From NCBI GenBank assembly GCA_034926865.1, contig JAYFQP010000020.1:1-64000 (forward strand): 64,000 nucleotides of DNA, read 5' to 3'. Positions 32,067 through 40,851 of this stretch are shown here, in pieces. Made by a program: the position numbers and the translations under genes. The notes under the pieces are model-generated. The model saw nothing but the letters and a program-made list of their open reading frames with translations. It searched no databases and was not told the DNA's origin. Origin of the DNA: RGIG1902 sp034926865 (GTDB taxonomy: Bacteria; Bacillota; Clostridia; Oscillospirales; Butyricicoccaceae). The first letter of the stretch is position 1, and every line of letters begins with the position of its first letter.

Positions 32067-32113
32067 GCCCCCAAAGTATATGAAGGAGCATAGCCTTCGA
32101 ACACATTGGGGGC
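32067..32113. other. Nested hairpin at the end of the potassium operon
   Basis: GCCCCCAA (32067-32074) pairs with TTGGGGGC (32106-32113), and an inner GAAGG/CCTTC stem lies between them. It is 32 bases past the stop of the kdpE-like gene (minus strand) and may be its terminator, although no long T run follows on that strand. Confidence 0.55.
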
Positions 32114-32145
32114 GTTAGGGGGAGGAGAATAGGTTATTTAGTGCA

Positions 32146-32838
32146 TTATTTATCTGAAAAACGATAGCCAACGCCCACTTCAGTCAAAATAAACCGAGGA
32201 TGGGTGGTATCCTTTTCGAGTTTTCGTCTTAAGTTAGCCATAAATACTCTTACGCTTTTGCTGTCGCCTCCGTCATAACCCCATATCTGCTTGATTATAT
32301 AATTATGAGTAAGAACTTTTCCCTTATTGGATATCAGTAAAATAAGAGTTTTATATTCTATGGGTGTAAGGTGTATTTCTTCATTATCGACCAAGACTCT
32401 GCGCTTTTCGTAATCTACAGTCAGCCAGTCGCAGGAAAATACCGTTTCTCCGGCATCTGCAGCGGACTTTTGCAGAGAGCGTTCCGCTACTCTTATGCGC
32501 GCTGTAAGTTCGCCCATATGAAAGGGTTTGGTTATATAATCATTGGCGCCAAGATCCAAAGCAGCTATTTTTTCTTTTTCCTGGCCTCTGGCCGATACGA
32601 TAAGAACAGGCGCCTGAGAAAAAGTTCGAAGCTCGCGCAGCAAATCCACACCGTCTCTGTCCGGCAGACCAAGGTCAAGCAAAATAACATCTGGTTTGTG
32701 AGAGGAAAAGAGAAACATACCTTCGGCGGCTGTTTCTGCTACTAAAACGCTGTAGTTTTCCTTAGACAGCGATATATCAATAAAATGAGAGATGTATTTA
32801 TCATCTTCAATCACAAGGATCTTGAGCTTTTCGTTCAT
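32146..32838 (-). CDS. KdpE-like OmpR-family response regulator
   Basis: The start at 32838 (MNEKLKILVIEDD) overlaps the kinase stop by 4 bases; a longer frame runs into the kinase gene and is rejected. Receiver domain: D12/D13, phospho-acceptor D55 (LLDLGLPD), conserved K about 105 (ITKPF). C-terminal winged helix (about 130-230) with the KdpE-like recognition segment KSVRVFMANLRRKLE and the ending EVGVGYRF. In E. coli KdpDE controls potassium uptake; here the pair is downstream of ktrB-ktrA, so control of this operon by potassium or osmotic state is the likely role. Confidence 0.92.
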   Translation of the reverse strand: MNEKLKILVIEDDKYISHFIDISLSKENYSVLVAETAAEGMFLFSSHKPDVILLDLGLPDRDGVDLLRELRTFSQAPVLIVSARGQEKEKIAALDLGANDYITKPFHMGELTARIRVAERSLQKSAADAGETVFSCDWLTVDYEKRRVLVDNEEIHLTPIEYKTLILLISNKGKVLTHNYIIKQIWGYDGGDSKSVRVFMANLRRKLEKDTTHPRFILTEVGVGYRFSDK

Positions 32839-34193
32839 CTGCTTTCCTCCATAGGCAATGTAAAGATGAAAACAGACCCGGTAGGGACATTGTCCTCTAC
32901 ATGGATTTCTCCACCGTGGGCCTGTACAATGGCGAGGCAAATTGCAAGGCCAAGGCCAAGCCCTCGGCGTCCGTCTATCACTTCATCTTCCTGTGTTACA
33001 AAGCGTTCGAAAAGGTGAGGGCGAATTGCCTCGGGAATGCCATATCCTGTGTCGGCGACCGAAACCTTAAGGCAATCTTCGGCTACTACAGTCAATTTAA
33101 TTGAGCTGGATGGGGGAGTATGGCGTGCGGCATTTTCAAGCAAGTTGATGATGACCTGTGCAATAAGCTTTCCATCCATCGGTACGGTCACCACTTCATC
33201 AGGCAGTTTCACTTCAACTCTTCTGTCTTTAAGAAGACGTTCCGTATGCTTTACAGCTTCGCCCACAATATCATCTATTACTTCATCCTGTTTATGAAGC
33301 ACGATTTTCTGCTCACTGATGCGAGTCATGCTGAGAATGTTCTCCACAAGGTCGGTCAGCCATACGATTTCCTCGCTGATGTCAGAAGCAAGCTTCCTGC
33401 GTTCCGAGTTTGTAAGATCATCGTAATTGTCAGCAAGCAGGTTTCCGGCGCCGGAAATAGCAGTCAGAGGGCTTCGGAGATCATGTGCAACAGATCGCAG
33501 GAACATGCTGCGCTGCTGTTCGCGCTCCATAGCCAGGCGTATTTTTTCGCGGTCGGCAACAAGGTTTTCTCGTTCAAGGGCAATGCCAAGCTGTGTACAG
33601 ATAGCCTGTACTATGAGAAGCTGCTGCCCGTTAGGATCTCTTTCGGAGAGCATCAGCCTTCCGAGCGTACCAGAACCGCTTCTTATTTCAAAACCATCGG
33701 TGGTTTCTTTTGACCCAAGCATTATTTCACATTCTATGCCTGCATATTTCTTTATAAGATCTTTGGCCTTTTTGACAACGCCTTCCTTTCCGCTGGCAGA
33801 AAGAAAGGCAGAGGAGACCTGATACATAATTTTAGCCGTTTGTTCGTTTTGACCTGCAATCTGCATTTCATTTTGCAGGCGAGATGTTACTGTTCCTGCG
33901 ATGATACCCGTGATCAGGAAGAAGATGAGCAGCATCAGATCATTGGTGTCGTACATGAAAAACGAATATTTGGGCTGAGTGAAGAGAAAATTGAAAAGCA
34001 AAGCCGAAAAAAGGGCGGCACATATTGACCAGCCACGGCTGCTGGTCAATACAGCTGTCATCAGCACAGCAAGAAGGAACACCATAATAACGCTTTCATT
34101 GCCAACACCGAGAAAACTGATCAATATGGACAGACCTGTAGACAGAGAAGCGATGAGGGTTACTGATACCGCATTTTTGGCCGTATTAAGCAC
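32835..34193 (-). CDS. Short KdpD-like sensor histidine kinase
   Basis: The 452-residue protein starts directly with the DUF4118 four-helix membrane region (1-105; FNFLFTQPKYSFF is a KdpD hallmark). A GAF-like segment (about 125-210), HisKA with H237 (RSVAHDLRSPL) and HATPase with LLENAARHTPP, DTGYGIP and GLGLGLAI follow. The N-terminal KdpD and USP domains of full-length KdpD (about 900 residues) are missing, as in other split or short forms. It probably senses potassium or turgor. It overlaps the regulator gene by 4 bases and follows ktrA by 12. Confidence 0.92.
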   Translation of the reverse strand: MLNTAKNAVSVTLIASLSTGLSILISFLGVGNESVIMVFLLAVLMTAVLTSSRGWSICAALFSALLFNFLFTQPKYSFFMYDTNDLMLLIFFLITGIIAGTVTSRLQNEMQIAGQNEQTAKIMYQVSSAFLSASGKEGVVKKAKDLIKKYAGIECEIMLGSKETTDGFEIRSGSGTLGRLMLSERDPNGQQLLIVQAICTQLGIALERENLVADREKIRLAMEREQQRSMFLRSVAHDLRSPLTAISGAGNLLADNYDDLTNSERRKLASDISEEIVWLTDLVENILSMTRISEQKIVLHKQDEVIDDIVGEAVKHTERLLKDRRVEVKLPDEVVTVPMDGKLIAQVIINLLENAARHTPPSSSIKLTVVAEDCLKVSVADTGYGIPEAIRPHLFERFVTQEDEVIDGRRGLGLGLAICLAIVQAHGGEIHVEDNVPTGSVFIFTLPMEESR

Positions 34194-34205
34194 CTGCCCT
34201 TCAGG

Positions 34206-34856
34206 TTATTTTTTGCTTATTGATTTAAGTATATCCTTTTGTGCCCCAGCGACTATGATATGTTCTGTGGGGCTGAAAATATGCTCCGCACTGAGAAGAG
34301 GCAGAATTGTTTTTCCTTCACGGATTCCGATTACATTAATGCGGTGTTTTGTGCGGACATCCAATTCCCGGATAGTACGCCCCTGCCAGTCTTCGGGAGG
34401 GGTTATTTCCATGATAGCATATTCCGGCGACAATTCAATATAATCGAAAGCTCCCTTTGCAGAATATCTGACAGCTGTGCGCTGAGCCATATCCCTTTCC
34501 GGATATACAACGTCGTCAGCGCCGATTTTTCTCAGCAGATCGGCATGGATGGCGCGGTCCGACTTGGCAACGACGTATGGCGCGCCAAGCTCTTTAAGAA
34601 GAGAAGTTATTTCCATTGAAGACTGGAAGTTGTCGCTTATACAGACAAAGCATATGTCAAAATTGCGAACACCCAGTTCGGAAAGCACATCTTTATCCAT
34701 GCAGTTTCCAATTTGCACACGCGTGACAAGAGGGGCCAGTTTATTGACTGCTTCTTCGTCCACGTCTACAAGCATGACTTCATTGCCAAGCTCTTTCAGC
34801 TTTACTGCCAGGTTTGAACCAAATCTCCCGGCCCCTATTATAAGCATCGATCTCAT
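34206..34856 (-). CDS. ktrA: KtrA/TrkA-type RCK subunit of potassium uptake system
   Basis: The 216-residue protein has an N-terminal Rossmann RCK domain (LIIGAGRFGSNLA, G8-x-G10-x-x-G13; acidic VDVDEEAV at the end of strand 2) and a TrkA-C domain (about 135-210). It forms a cytoplasmic ring that gates the membrane subunit in response to nucleotides; TrkA-C domains in Firmicutes often bind c-di-AMP. Its gene follows ktrB by 21 bases. Confidence 0.93.
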   Translation of the reverse strand: MRSMLIIGAGRFGSNLAVKLKELGNEVMLVDVDEEAVNKLAPLVTRVQIGNCMDKDVLSELGVRNFDICFVCISDNFQSSMEITSLLKELGAPYVVAKSDRAIHADLLRKIGADDVVYPERDMAQRTAVRYSAKGAFDYIELSPEYAIMEITPPEDWQGRTIRELDVRTKHRINVIGIREGKTILPLLSAEHIFSPTEHIIVAGAQKDILKSISKK

Positions 34857-34877
34857 TTATTCATTCATCCTTTCAGA

Positions 34878-36209
34878 TTATCCGACAATAATTTTGCCGA
34901 TGGGGTTGCGTAGTTTTCCGTTCTTATCCGATTGTGCAACGGCCAGAAAGACGGTGAGGCTTCCAACTCGTCCGGCGTACATTAAAGCTATAATAACGGC
35001 TTTGGAAAGAAATTGCAAGTTTGGAGTAATACCGACCGTAAGTCCTACAGTTCCTATCGCAGACAGACATTCAAAAGCTGCGGCGGATAGCTCATTTCCC
35101 TGAGTGCTAAGAATGAGTATTCCCAGAAGAGCAAGAGAAACATAGGTTGAAACTCCATAGAAGGCATGCTTGACAGTTTCACCCTCTACTCTGTAATGCC
35201 AAAGGGAGACATCTTCTTTGTTGCGCATCGAGGATATCACTGAGGCGGCAATAACTACAAGTGTTGTGACCTTTATGCCTCCGCCCGTACCTCCCGGAGC
35301 GGCACCTATGAACATGAGCACCATTGTAACAAGCTTTCCGCCTTCTGAAAGCGCGCCCATCTCAATGGTATTGAAGCCTGCTGTTCTTGGAGTAACCGAT
35401 TGGAAAAAAGCCGCCAGGAAACGCGTGCCGAAATCCATGTGTGATAGTGTTGTGCCTTTTTCAAGAAACAGGAATAAAACTGTTCCAGATACAATGAGAA
35501 TAAAAGTCGAAATAATCACAGCGCGTGTGTGAAGCTTGAGGCTTTTCAGGTTGAATTTGCTCTCTACAAGGTCATTCCAGACTACGAATCCGATACCGCC
35601 TATGATGATCAAAGAGGCAATTGTTATCACAACCAGAGGATCGCCGACAAAATATGTAAGCGAAGAGTAAGCCTTTGAAATTCCCATGAGGTCAAATCCC
35701 GCATTGCAGAAGGCGGAAACCGAGTGGAAAACTGCCATCCAAAGCCCGTTTTTTATTCCGAACATAGGTATAAATCTAATCGCGAGAAGCACTGCGCCTA
35801 AGCCTTCAAAGATAGCAGTACCTATCAGAGTCCTTCGCACAAGGCGCACCACACCTCCGACCTGCATAGAGCTTACCGCTTCTGCCAAAAGCGAACGTTC
35901 ACGTAAACCTATACGCCGGCCGACAGCCAGTGAAAAGAAAATGGCTATAGTCATAAAACCAAGCCCGCCGATTTGGATAAGAAGCAGTATTATAAGCTGC
36001 CCAAATGCTGTAAATTGCGTCCATGTATCATATACGATAAGCCCAGTTACGCATGTAGCCGATGCAGACGTAAACAGTGCATTGATAAATGGAATGGTGT
36101 TGCCGGTTCGATTGGATATCGGCAGGCAAAGCAGGATACCTCCGAGGAGTATTATGAGCGCGAAGCCAGACGCAAGGATTCGCGTTGCGCTCCATTGTTT
36201 TAAGTTCAT
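34878..36209 (-). CDS. ktrB: KtrB/TrkH-type potassium translocating subunit
   Basis: The 443-residue membrane protein has the four-fold M-P-M pattern of the TrkH/KtrB family. Filter regions are visible: SASATCVTGL (49-57), SAFCNAGFD, TPRTAGFNT and SAIGTVGLT, each with the conserved glycine. It moves potassium into the cell with KtrA as gate. Its ATG overlaps the stop of the upstream RCK-like gene by 4 bases (36206-36209). Confidence 0.93.
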   Translation of the reverse strand: MNLKQWSATRILASGFALIILLGGILLCLPISNRTGNTIPFINALFTSASATCVTGLIVYDTWTQFTAFGQLIILLLIQIGGLGFMTIAIFFSLAVGRRIGLRERSLLAEAVSSMQVGGVVRLVRRTLIGTAIFEGLGAVLLAIRFIPMFGIKNGLWMAVFHSVSAFCNAGFDLMGISKAYSSLTYFVGDPLVVITIASLIIIGGIGFVVWNDLVESKFNLKSLKLHTRAVIISTFILIVSGTVLFLFLEKGTTLSHMDFGTRFLAAFFQSVTPRTAGFNTIEMGALSEGGKLVTMVLMFIGAAPGGTGGGIKVTTLVVIAASVISSMRNKEDVSLWHYRVEGETVKHAFYGVSTYVSLALLGILILSTQGNELSAAAFECLSAIGTVGLTVGITPNLQFLSKAVIIALMYAGRVGSLTVFLAVAQSDKNGKLRNPIGKIIVG

Positions 36210-36655
36210 ATCATGGTACCTCCAAGTTCGCTCAGCAGAGTATTAACAGATTCGCCTCCGCTGAGGATGCGATCAGCCCCTAAAGCCTTGTAGGAGTCCT
36301 TGAGGGCAGGGGCGTTGCATCGTGCGATAATAAAGATTTCAGGATCACGTTTTTTGGCAGTGCAGCAAATGGCGAGATTGTTCTCATCATTTAAAGACAA
36401 AGCAAAAAGAGCGCAGAAAAAACCATCTTCCGGAAAATTAGGTTCTGTAAGGATATTACATTTTATCCCCGCATTTTGAATTTTCCCCGCAATATCTGGT
36501 TCTCCGAAGACCAAAGCACCGCGATTGGTCCGCCCAGGAGAACTTTCCGCGATGCCTCCGCTTTGTATAAATAAGTCAATCCGATCCATGAGCCTATAGC
36601 CAAGAAAGGCAGTACCCACTATCACGATTATCAAGAGTATTGTCATTTTTGTCAC
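36206..36655 (-). CDS. Membrane-anchored RCK-like protein of the ktr operon
   Basis: The 149-residue protein has one N-terminal membrane helix (about residues 4-20, ILLIIVIVGTAFLGY) and then a Rossmann-like domain of RCK flavour (GALVFGEPDIAGKIQNAGI; later IFIIARCNAPALKDSYKALG and GADRIL, which parallel the ARV...GAD segment of TrkA-N). The G-x-G-x-x-G nucleotide loop is absent, replaced by FGEPDIAG. It is the first gene of the operon and overlaps ktrB, so it is probably an accessory or inhibitory subunit of KtrAB. No named family was recognised. GTG 36655 and ATG 36646 are both possible starts. Confidence 0.7.
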   Translation of the reverse strand: MTKMTILLIIVIVGTAFLGYRLMDRIDLFIQSGGIAESSPGRTNRGALVFGEPDIAGKIQNAGIKCNILTEPNFPEDGFFCALFALSLNDENNLAICCTAKKRDPEIFIIARCNAPALKDSYKALGADRILSGGESVNTLLSELGGTMI

Positions 36656-37184
36656 CTGTCTCTCTGCTCACAGCATAGCAGATAAGATGTAATAACAGTG
36701 TACTTATTATCCAATGGGTATTAATTTTGTATAAAGACAGAGGTGGCCAAAAATAGATAAAAAGGGTTTGCCATTTTACAGCTAACCCAGATAGACAGTG
36801 TTTATAGTTTGCCTTGTTTTCAGAGGACGGTAATGATTGACATGTGTTTGTCACGGGGTATAAAATATCATTAAAAGAATGGACTATACATCAGCCAGAT
36901 TGAGAAAACATGATAGTAGAAGCATATGCGTTTTAAGCCTTGTGCTATTTAAATGGCTGATGGTTTTGTTCTGTTTACCCGCAGGTTAGAAATTTTGGCA
37001 GCGGATAAGCCATGGGCATGATACAAATAATGATTAGACTGAAAATAACGGAAAAAGTTGCACTTTTATGAGTAAAAATGTCAAACAATTCAATATGGCT
37101 GCCGGTGGGGCAAAGGGCATGATTGCCTTTGAAAAATATGGCTTTTATAATCAGATACATACAAAATAATTATATGGAGGGACT
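36656..37184. other. Intergenic region between the ktr operon and ogt
   Basis: This 529-base region must hold the ktr promoter (minus strand), which I could not define, and a plus-strand promoter at 36837-36864. Two tiny plus-strand frames follow it: 36 codons at 36879-36989 and 33 codons at 37068-37169 (MSKNVKQFNM..., ending GFYNQIHTK). Neither has a ribosome site. I looked for a c-di-AMP riboswitch before the ktr operon and found no convincing core. Confidence 0.45.
36837..36864 (+). promoter_or_regulatory. Promoter upstream of ogt
   Basis: TTGACA (36837-36842), 16 bases and TATAAA (36859-36864) point toward ogt, leaving a leader of about 310 bases with two tiny open frames. Confidence 0.5.
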
Positions 37185-37721
37185 ATGCTTTTTTCAACAG
37201 GATATTCGTCTGAGATAGGACAAATCACGATGGCCAGCGATGGCAAGAGCCTGGTTGGTTTGTGGATAGAGGGGCAAAAGTATTTTGTCGGTATCTCTGG
37301 CAGCATGCAGGAAAAAGCCGATCTTAATATATTTTATAATACCAAGACCTGGCTCGACAGATATTTTGATGGCCTTAAGCCTGACATTTCGGAGATTTCT
37401 CTTGCGCCTATAGGCGGAGAATTCCGCAAAGCTGTATGGGCTATTCTTTGCAGCATACCTTATGGAGAAGTAATTACCTACGGGGATATTGCAAAGAAGA
37501 TGGCGGAAAAAATGAACCGTTCGCATATGTCAGCGCAGGCGATAGGAGGGGCTGTGGGTCATAATCCTATCTCTATAATTATTCCATGCCACCGTGTTGT
37601 GGGAACAAAGGGCAACCTCACGGGTTATGCCGGGGGGATAGATAAAAAGATAAAGCTTCTTGAGCATGAGGGGCTTGATATGTCTAACTTTTATGTCCCG
37701 TCGAAAGGGACTGCGCTTTGA
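37185..37721 (+). CDS. ogt: Methylated-DNA-protein cysteine methyltransferase
   Basis: A 178-residue protein with the acceptor motif IIPCHRVV (C135), the HTH-type segment GEVITYGDIAKKMAE (95-108) and the downstream N-x-T-G-Y-A-G-G arginine-finger region. It removes alkyl groups from O6-alkylguanine by irreversible transfer to C135. A GGAGGG ribosome site precedes the ATG. Confidence 0.95.
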   Translation: MLFSTGYSSEIGQITMASDGKSLVGLWIEGQKYFVGISGSMQEKADLNIFYNTKTWLDRYFDGLKPDISEISLAPIGGEFRKAVWAILCSIPYGEVITYGDIAKKMAEKMNRSHMSAQAIGGAVGHNPISIIIPCHRVVGTKGNLTGYAGGIDKKIKLLEHEGLDMSNFYVPSKGTAL

Positions 37722-37767
37722 ACATGAGAACCAATATTCGCTGCATAAAATAGATTTTGAAATGTTG

Positions 37768-37796
37768 TTGACCTCTTCTGTTTTAGCTGGTATAAT
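37768..37796 (+). promoter_or_regulatory. Consensus promoter of the mgtA leader
   Basis: TTGACC (37768-37773), 17 bases and a perfect TATAAT (37791-37796). Initiation near 37803 starts a transcript with the 34-codon leader ORF, a terminator and then mgtA. Confidence 0.85.
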
Positions 37797-37827
37797 TGTC
37801 AAATAATTATGAAAAGGAAGTGAGACA

Positions 37828-37932
37828 ATGGACAGTAAGGCTCGAGACCGATTGTGCATATTTGATTCCCAGTGTATGAACGCAACTCGAATTGCGACGC
37901 TTTTTCGCGGGATTTGTCCATTGCCATCTTGA
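37828..37932 (+). CDS. Candidate 34-residue leader peptide of mgtA
   Basis: The ORF starts at ATG 37828 with AAAAGGAAG at 37812-37820. It encodes MDSKARDRLCIFDSQ... and ends in RGICPLPS, with two proline codons among the last four sense codons. The stop at 37930-37932 is 28 bases before an intrinsic terminator, which is itself about 40 bases before mgtA. Promoter, small ORF, terminator and transporter in this order match transcription attenuation. Proline-bearing leader peptides (mgtL) control mgtA in enteric bacteria; this peptide is not similar in sequence, so the comparison is functional inference. A fortuitous ORF cannot be excluded. Confidence 0.62.
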   Translation: MDSKARDRLCIFDSQCMNATRIATLFRGICPLPS

Positions 37933-37960
37933 ATTGACGGCTTTGTTTTCCTGCCCCTTC

Positions 37961-37983
37961 GCCGCCTTCGGGGCGGTTTTTTT
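37961..37983 (+). terminator. Intrinsic terminator/attenuator before mgtA
   Basis: GCCGCC (37961-37966) pairs with GGCGGT (37972-37977) and is followed by T7. An overlapping alternative stem, GCCCC (37953-37957) with GGGGC (37970-37974), would break the terminator, which fits a switch between two structures. Confidence 0.8.
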
Positions 37984-38021
37984 GTTGCTGTTTTGTGTTT
38001 TGCTGGGGATACTACTTTAGA

Positions 38022-40685
38022 ATGAAAGGAATGATTCCAGTGAGCTTCATAAACAGAAACGCAGAAAAAGGCAAGGTGCGGAAAAATAAGGACGAGACAG
38101 AAACAAAGCTGCACTCTTTTGCCGTTATGCCGGTTAACGATCTTTTTTCGGTTTTGTCTGCATCCCTTGATGGCCTGACATCCCAGGAGGCAGAAAAAAG
38201 GCTTGAAGAACTTGGGGAAAATGTGATAAAAACAGGCAATAAAAACACCTCACTTCACAGATTAAAAGAGGCTGTTATTACTCCGTTTAACCTGATTTTG
38301 ATTCTGATTGCTGTTATTACTTATTTTACAGATGTTGTAGCCACCGAATATCCGAATTATACAACCGTTGTTATTATCGTATTTCTTGTGACGGTTTCCA
38401 GCATGGTAGCCTTTTTTCAAAGCCAGCGCTCGAATGCCGCAGCCGAAAAGCTTTCAAAAATGATTTCGAACAAGGCAGAGGTATGGAGAGACGGCACACT
38501 GAAAGAAATACCCATAAGTGAAATAGTACCCGGAGATATGGTAAAGCTTTCAGCTGGGGATATGCTGCCTTCTGATGTACGTTTTTTGACGGCAAAGGAT
38601 ACCTTTGTAGCCCAGTCGGCCTTGACGGGAGAATCTAACCCTGTAGAGAAATTCAGCGACATGACAGGAGAGAATATTGAAGGCGCAACCGATCTTAGAA
38701 ATATAGGCTTTATGGGCTCAAATATTATAAGCGGCAGCGCTACTGCGCTTGTGCTTACAACAGGCAATAAAACATATCTCGGGTCTATGGCAAAGATCCT
38801 TTCGGGTGAAAGGGCCAATACAAGCTTTGAGCGCGGAGTCAATGCCGTAAGCCGTTTGCTTGTCCATATGATGCTTGTGATGGTGCCGATAGTATTTTTG
38901 ATAAATGGTGTGTCAAAGGGACAGTGGGCAAACTCGCTTTTGTTTTCGATAAGTATTGCCGTGGGGCTTACACCTGAGATGCTTCCGGTTATCATGACCT
39001 CCACCCTTGCAAAGGGGGCGGTGGCAATGTCGCGGCGTGATGTAATAGTGCGAAATCTCAGCGCTATCCAGACTTTTGGCGAGATGGATATTCTTTGCAC
39101 AGACAAAACAGGAACATTGACCGAGGATAAAATAGTTCTTGAGAAATATATGGATCTTCTTGGTGAGGATGATAACGGGATACTGTGTTATGCCTATTTG
39201 AACAGCTATTTCCAAACCGGCCTCAAAAATTTAATTGATCTGGCAATTATCAACAGGGCCGTTCAAAATGGCCTTAAGGACACGCTGCTTAAATATACCC
39301 GTATTGATGAAATCCCCTTTGATTTCTCCCGGCGCAGAATGAGCGTAGTTTTAAAGGAGCAGAACGGAAGAAGACAGTTGATAACAAAGGGTGCAGTTGA
39401 AGAAATAATGGGAATTTGCTCTTATGTGGAGATGGGCGGACAGATTCTTCAAATGAATGAGGAAACAAAGTCGGCGGCAATGTCCACATATTCAAGGTAT
39501 AATGCAGACGGACTTCGCATGATAGCCGTTGCCCGCAAGGATGATGTGCCAGATGTGGGGGCATTTGGCACAGGCGATGAGTGCGATATGGTGTTGATTG
39601 GGTTTGTAGGCTTTTTAGATCCTCCAAAGGAAAGCGCAAAAGCTGCAATTACTGCTCTGAAAGACCACGGGGTACGCACAGTGGTTCTCACAGGTGATAG
39701 TGAGGGCGTGGCTGTAAAGGTCTGTGGAAAGGTAGGGGTTAATACATCTCGTCTGCTTACCGGAAACGATGTTGAGGCAATGGATGACAAGGCGCTCATC
39801 GATGCTTTAAAAACCTGTGATCTTTTTGCAAAATTATCGCCGTTTCAAAAGGAGAGGGTAGTTAAGGCTTTTCAGTCATCAGGACATACAGTGGGCTATA
39901 TGGGAGATGGAATAAACGATGCGCCTGCTCTTCGCCAGGCCGATGTGGGCATTTCTGTCGATAGTGCTGTTGATATAGCAAAGGAAACGGCGGATATAAT
40001 TCTTCTTAAAAAGGATTTAATGGTTCTTGAACAAGGCGTTGTTGAGGGCAGAAAGACTTTTGGAAATATTATAAAATATATAAAGATGGCCGCTAGCGGT
40101 AATTTCGGAAATATGATCTCCGTTCTTGCTGCAAGTTTCTTTTTGCCGTTCCTGCCGATGTTGCCGGTTCAGATACTTGCCCAGAACTTGCTTTGCGACT
40201 TTGCACAAATGGGGATACCGTTTGACAGTGTAGATGAAGAGTATATAAGAAAGCCCCGAAAATGGGAAACTGCCTCGATCAAGTCATTTATGGCATATAT
40301 GGGACCACTGAGTTCGGTGTTTGATATTATCTGCTTCATAGTTTTGTGGAAGACCGTGGGAGCTGATACTTTGGCGCTGGCCCCGCTTTTCCAGAGCGGC
40401 TGGTTTGTTTTTGGTACTGTGTCTCAGGTTCTTGTTATACACATGATACGCACATCAAAAACTCCGTTTCTGCAAAGTAAACCTTCAAAACCGCTTCTTT
40501 TATCCACTACTGCCGTAGCTGCAGCCGCTGTCATTGTGGGATTCAGCCGTTTTTCAGAGGGTATAGAAATGCTGCGGCTGCCTGTTTCATATGTTCCGGG
40601 GCTTACGCTGATTATTGTCGGGTATTTCTGCTCGGCGCAGCTTATGAAAAAAGTATATATTAAAAAGTATGGTGAGTGGCTGTAA
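38022..40685 (+). CDS. mgtA: MgtA-type magnesium-importing P-type ATPase
   Basis: About 887 residues, normal for the P3B group. In order: N-terminal cytoplasmic region, actuator loop ALTGES, LTPEMLP in helix M4, phosphorylation site CTDKTGTLTED (Asp near residue 361), a nucleotide domain and hinge GDGINDAPALRQADVGI, then six C-terminal helices. The M4 motif and NLSAIQTFGEMD are typical of MgtA/MgtB. It imports Mg2+ at ATP cost. The start is uncertain: ATG 38022 and 38031 are in frame, but AAAGGA (38025-38030) is best placed for GTG 38040. Expression is probably controlled by the upstream leader ORF and terminator. Confidence 0.94.
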   Translation: MKGMIPVSFINRNAEKGKVRKNKDETETKLHSFAVMPVNDLFSVLSASLDGLTSQEAEKRLEELGENVIKTGNKNTSLHRLKEAVITPFNLILILIAVITYFTDVVATEYPNYTTVVIIVFLVTVSSMVAFFQSQRSNAAAEKLSKMISNKAEVWRDGTLKEIPISEIVPGDMVKLSAGDMLPSDVRFLTAKDTFVAQSALTGESNPVEKFSDMTGENIEGATDLRNIGFMGSNIISGSATALVLTTGNKTYLGSMAKILSGERANTSFERGVNAVSRLLVHMMLVMVPIVFLINGVSKGQWANSLLFSISIAVGLTPEMLPVIMTSTLAKGAVAMSRRDVIVRNLSAIQTFGEMDILCTDKTGTLTEDKIVLEKYMDLLGEDDNGILCYAYLNSYFQTGLKNLIDLAIINRAVQNGLKDTLLKYTRIDEIPFDFSRRRMSVVLKEQNGRRQLITKGAVEEIMGICSYVEMGGQILQMNEETKSAAMSTYSRYNADGLRMIAVARKDDVPDVGAFGTGDECDMVLIGFVGFLDPPKESAKAAITALKDHGVRTVVLTGDSEGVAVKVCGKVGVNTSRLLTGNDVEAMDDKALIDALKTCDLFAKLSPFQKERVVKAFQSSGHTVGYMGDGINDAPALRQADVGISVDSAVDIAKETADIILLKKDLMVLEQGVVEGRKTFGNIIKYIKMAASGNFGNMISVLAASFFLPFLPMLPVQILAQNLLCDFAQMGIPFDSVDEEYIRKPRKWETASIKSFMAYMGPLSSVFDIICFIVLWKTVGADTLALAPLFQSGWFVFGTVSQVLVIHMIRTSKTPFLQSKPSKPLLLSTTAVAAAAVIVGFSRFSEGIEMLRLPVSYVPGLTLIIVGYFCSAQLMKKVYIKKYGEWL

Positions 40686-40851
40686 GCATGTGCCCTGGCA
40701 ATTATTTGTGTGTTTCGAAGATGAGCCTTGGCTGAAGCTATTAAAAAGGCTTTATCTATTGCCGATGTCCAATGGTTACTTTGGGTTTTTAAGATGATAT
40801 TAGGAGTTTTTTGCAGGTGAAGAGCAGAAAAACAGCAAAAAAGTAAAAGTG

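Noticed and set aside
32839..32940. N-terminal extension of the KdpE-like regulator
   Set aside because: It lies inside the kinase gene; ATG 32838 gives the normal receiver start and a 4-base overlap.
36656..36900. c-di-AMP (ydaO/yuaA) riboswitch ahead of the ktr operon
   Set aside because: Expected because Firmicute Ktr genes often have one, but neither strand shows the conserved core I would look for.
36975..37160. 61-codon minus-strand frame upstream of ogt
   Set aside because: Hydrophobic but without start signal, neighbours or motif; treated as chance.
37800..38020. M-box magnesium riboswitch before mgtA
   Set aside because: The leader lacks the long conserved M-box core and is mostly occupied by the 34-codon ORF and a simple terminator.
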